The notes under the pieces: model-generated
What the model was told of the DNA's origin: nothing
Databases searched by the model: none
Seen by the model: the letters and a program-made list of their open reading frames with translations, nothing else
Position numbers and translations under genes: made by a program
NCBI GenBank assembly: GCA_022393335.1
Contig: JAJEKB010021880.1
Location: forward strand, 2,926,587 to 2,990,586
Length of the DNA stretch: 64,000 bases
Direction of reading: 5' to 3'
From: Macrotrachela quadricornifera
Lineage: Eukaryota > Rotifera > Eurotatoria > Philodinida > Philodinidae
Part shown: in pieces, positions 60,746 through 64,000 of the stretch
How positions within the stretch are numbered: position 1 is the stretch's first letter
Layout: each line of letters opens with the position of its first letter

Positions 60746-62930
60746 GCCAAGAGATATACAGAGAAAAGTATTAATACTTGAACTGTTTGATAATTTTCGT
60801 TGGTTAACTCACACGTTCACTTGAGAAGACAATAAGAGAAGATATTATCTAACGAAGGAACCTCAACAACTGATTAAAAGCTTTTGCGATCATACTTTGC
60901 CAATCAAGTAGGACTCGCTTGGAATACAAAATTTCGAAAAGGATTTGCGTCCATAAGGCTTCCTTCCGGAATCATTGCTATTTTCTGGCATTTCGTCATA
61001 TTGCAAGATATTGAGCAAACAAATGAATTAAGAAATTTTAGCTAGAATTTTTGTCTACAAAAGGGTATCATGGTCCTTAGAATATACCAAAAGTTTTAGC
61101 TAAAATGGTTACTTCCTTTTTCAGATACTAGATGCCCAGAAAACAATCCTTTTTACAAAAGAAATTGCAACATTGATTCCTCTTCAACGGTCAATATGTC
61201 AAAACAATAGCGACCATGCTGCAAAACTTCAGGATCGTGAAATCTTTTCAAGGACAAAATTTCAAGCGGAACTTCATTAATTCAATTGTTTGCTAAATAC
61301 TCTACTATACGACGAAATGCCACGATAATGATGAAAATTTCCGACGCAAGCTCTTTGAAGACAAATTCTATCCCAAATTCTGTATTCCATCGAAGTCCTA
61401 CTTACCGAGAAAGTATGACCCCGAGAGACTTCAATCAGTTGTTGGAGTTTTCTCATAAGCTCAGATAGGTATACAATGAATAATCTAAAGAGAGTTGCGA
61501 TCAAGTCGTTATAGAAAATCACGGATGCAATTAATTACATCGAATATATGTTGTAGCGGCTCGATGGATGCCTACTAGTATGGTTAAATTATTGTTCTAG
61601 TTATATTTTGAAATTTGAAATTACTGCTGCGAATCAATTTTCTTCTAAAGAACTATTTTTGCAACACGATTATACCGACCTTGTATGATATGTTAAGCTG
61701 GATACTGAAGCAGTTTTACTTTTGCTAAAGAGAAGGATGTTTTTATAATTAAACTCTTTTTCATTTATTATATGGAAAAATAAGTATGAAAAAGCTACTA
61801 TGGTATTGATAACTTTGTGTGCTTTAGAGATAAGATAAGTGTGAATATTTTTGTTTGAAGGTGAAGTAAAACAAAAATCCCCATCGTAACGGGACAGAGT
61901 TGTGATAAATAAAGAAGACAATCTGTGCATTACATTCTTTAGTTTATGTTATTACTTTTGGTGTACCAGTTACGATACAAACACACGCTTCAATTTGTAT
62001 CCTTAGGATTGATCAACTGGATAGTGCTTTCTGATATGGCAAGAATTTCTTCTAAAATGTTTAGTTCATTTCGAATTCATTTATGGATTCTGCCTGTAAG
62101 TTGGCACATAACGACGCAAACCTAATAGTCATTCGAAATTCAAATTTGTCTGATTCTAAGATCTTGAATCCGATAAATAGATTCTATCGAAATCCTACGG
62201 GATTCTATCGGATCCCATCGGAGTTTATAAGATCCGATTGGATGCTACAGAAATGTATCGAAAATCGGATAACGGAATCACACCCGCCTAGGTCGAAAAA
62301 TCAGATAATAAGATCAATCACTGATTCTTATACGATCAGATATGATCCTACTCTATTACCATATCGGATCATACCAAATCATGCAAAAAATCGTGCGCAA
62401 AATTCTAGTCTCTGAAATCTTATATCAATACGGATAAAAAGATCTATGTATGATCCACCAATACGATCTTGCTGAATCATATAAGATCCTATACTAGCGA
62501 CGGAACATACCGAGGTGTTCGAGCTGTTTAGAGCTCATCTTTTGGCGATAGGTAGACCTCGATGATGTATGAAAAACCTCAAAAGGATTCCTGCCCTCGC
62601 GCCTTCATTTCCGAAATATCGACTTTTCAAGATATATAGGAAACGAGAGAATGAAATGAAAAATTATTGTTTTTGGGGAATAGTAGAATATTAAGGTAAA
62701 CATTTTTCTCAGTTTCATGTACTACTCGTGCAATCTGTTCTGAATTAAGAGCTAGATCAAATCTTATCAGTAACACATCTACTCATTGTTCATCAACTCA
62801 TGGAACACTCAAAATTCTTCATTCCATCGGTGATATCATTATAAACCACAAAAGTCCAGGCGAAAGAAAATCAATGACAGGGATAGTTCAGGAAAAAGTG
62901 ACTGAAACATAGTGGTTTGTCACACCAGCT
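60746..62930. other. Spacer with a degenerate GGATC-word tract
   Basis: No gene recognised. 62100-62500 is dense in ATCGGATC, GATCCTA and GATTCTATCG words on both strands, a decayed short-unit satellite. The frames around 61280-61520 are open on both strands but show no family signature. Confidence 0.4.
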
Positions 62931-62954
62931 GCAGCAGATGAATGGAGCTGCATC

Positions 62955-63970
62955 TCATGAAGATGTAGAGCATATTGTAGTGTTAAAGGAAAAACACACT
63001 TCGCTGACAGTTTTGAATGAACCTGGATGATTGTCTGTGTAGCCTCTGGCGCACCAAGCGTATTGGATCATCCGACCAAAAACTTTGAAAAAGAGTTGAT
63101 TATGAGCGAGAGACATCAGACGAATGATATTATTACGTTCGCTAATGTTGATGTCAAATTCATCGAGCAGCACACGATCATATACCCGACAAGGAATCAC
63201 TTTCATTTGTCTGTTGAAAAAGACATCCAATGGCTGAATTTGATCCGTTGTTTTCTTCGGTACTTCAAGTCTTGTGCATCCAGGAATGTGATTGTATAAC
63301 CCCTTTCCGTATGTCTGTCCTTCCCGAAGGTCCGAAATAAGTAGGAACTTCAGACGTTGACCAACTGATAGAACGAGAATATGATCACATCAATACTCGA
63401 CCAAGCATGCGGTGAGCTTCCCAGAACTGCTACAAGTGATCACCACATTCGAGGCCTCGAAAGATGGGTGCGAATGTTCTCGCTTATGTGTCCTTTGGGC
63501 TCCTTCAAGCAAAGATAGAGTGGTGAGAGAAGATGACCAACTACTGTGATTATTGGTTGCACTGTGTAGCTATGGGTGGTGGCATTTATAGAACGGACGG
63601 ATCCAATTGTAATGTTCTCCCCCTTGCGGCTCAACGTGCCAATAGAGCGCAGTTTTAGTTGGATTCCACTTTGATCTGTGTTAATAACCTCGTCGGCTTC
63701 ATATTTCGACAAAAACTTGCGAACATCGGCCACAAACTGATTGATCGAAGTTCTGATCGTTTTCCGACTTTCTGTTTGGTGCTTCGTCACATTCTGTAAG
63801 GAACACATAGTTTCAGTTTTAGACGATATGTAAAGTCTTATGTCTAACAGTTTTCCGACGGCAACATTGTCTGTTGATTTCAAAAGTGCATTTGATATGT
63901 TGTGGCATGATGGGTGTATTAGTAAATTTCGCCAAATGGGAATTCCGTCATCATTCACTAATAGGGGTCG
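62955..63970 (-). mobile_element. Decayed DDE transposase gene (pogo/Tigger-like)
   Basis: This is the longest of three copies of one transposase. Reading 63970 to 62955: helix-rich N-terminal part, INTDQSGIQL (first catalytic Asp), GTLSRKGENITIGSVRSI, ATTHSYTVQPIITVVGHLLSPLYLCLKEPKG, then a frameshift near 63440 and a TAG/TGA-broken block. From there CTRLEVPKKTTDQIQPLDVFFNRQMK and MIQYAWCARGYTDNHPGSF end the protein at 62955. Where the copy at 34100 keeps DSWSGQ, this one has lost Asp (LVLSVGQ). It is inactive; its N-terminus extends beyond 63970 or off the edge. The class is judged from DDE motif style. Confidence 0.7.
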
Positions 63971-64000
63971 GACAGTTCAGGTTCAGTTCCAAAGAACTGA

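Noticed and set aside
1..64000. Possible reassigned genetic code (TAA/TAG read as Gln)
   Set aside because: The P450, GPCR, M13 peptidase, cullin, hydrolase and IRG genes all end at conserved C-termini with standard stops (TGA, TAA, TAG). The internal stops are isolated.
1..64000. CRISPR arrays, tRNA or rRNA genes, telomeric repeats
   Set aside because: No regularly spaced repeat-spacer pattern, no tRNA-like box A/B pair and no TGTGGG-type telomere arrays were seen.

Overview
The window looks like nuclear DNA of a bdelloid rotifer (Adineta/Rotaria type). The genes are eukaryotic, with many short GT-AG introns (mostly about 50-70 bp) in AT-rich DNA. They include families expanded in bdelloids: a TPR protein with an ADP-ribosyltransferase domain and an orphan rhodopsin-like GPCR. 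There is also an intron-free, possibly acquired epoxide hydrolase. Many small, decayed and nested DNA transposons lie between them. The assignment rests on protein families and gene architecture; no database search was possible.

Layout. 1-3449 (-): calpain-15/SOL-like gene running off the left edge, broken by an in-frame stop. 8589-10329 (+): intact four-exon cytochrome P450. 10600-11322: transposase scrap followed by a fold-back element. 11779-14628 (-): TPR/ART gene with one in-frame TAG. 14835-15210: fold-back element. 17128-18051 (-): GPCR. 21967-22923 (+): small secreted protein. 23901-29502 (+): FBXL2/20-like F-box/LRR pseudogene whose first intron is swollen to about 4.6 kb by a mariner-type MITE, palindromic repeats, a tetranucleotide satellite and a GACTAAA satellite. 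30272-32686: a hAT transposon with perfect 8-bp target duplications, a hATC transposase scrap and a nested Helitron-like insert carrying a 34-bp minisatellite. 32703-36210: TA MITE, transposase scrap and a large fold-back. 38180-38926 (+): secreted or membrane protein, perhaps LURP/scramblase-like. 41799-45226 (+): complete 18-exon neprilysin-like M13 metallopeptidase (750 aa). 46416-47498 (-): intronless secreted epoxide hydrolase. 50184-51002: piggyBac-like MITE. 52430-56325 (+): complete 17-exon cullin-1-like gene (796 aa). 57207-57800: fold-back MITE. 59583-60745 (-): two-exon IRG-like GTPase. 62955-63970 (-): decayed DDE transposase.

The genes do not form a pathway. Housekeeping-type genes (cullin, calpain, M13 peptidase) are mixed with detoxification genes (P450, epoxide hydrolase), sensing or stress-type genes (GPCR, TPR/ART, IRG GTPase) and decaying material. 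Three features stand out. Terminators sit where Gln is expected in several loci. At least nine inverted-repeat or fold-back insertions from different transposon groups are present. One transposon nest can be dissected to the base.
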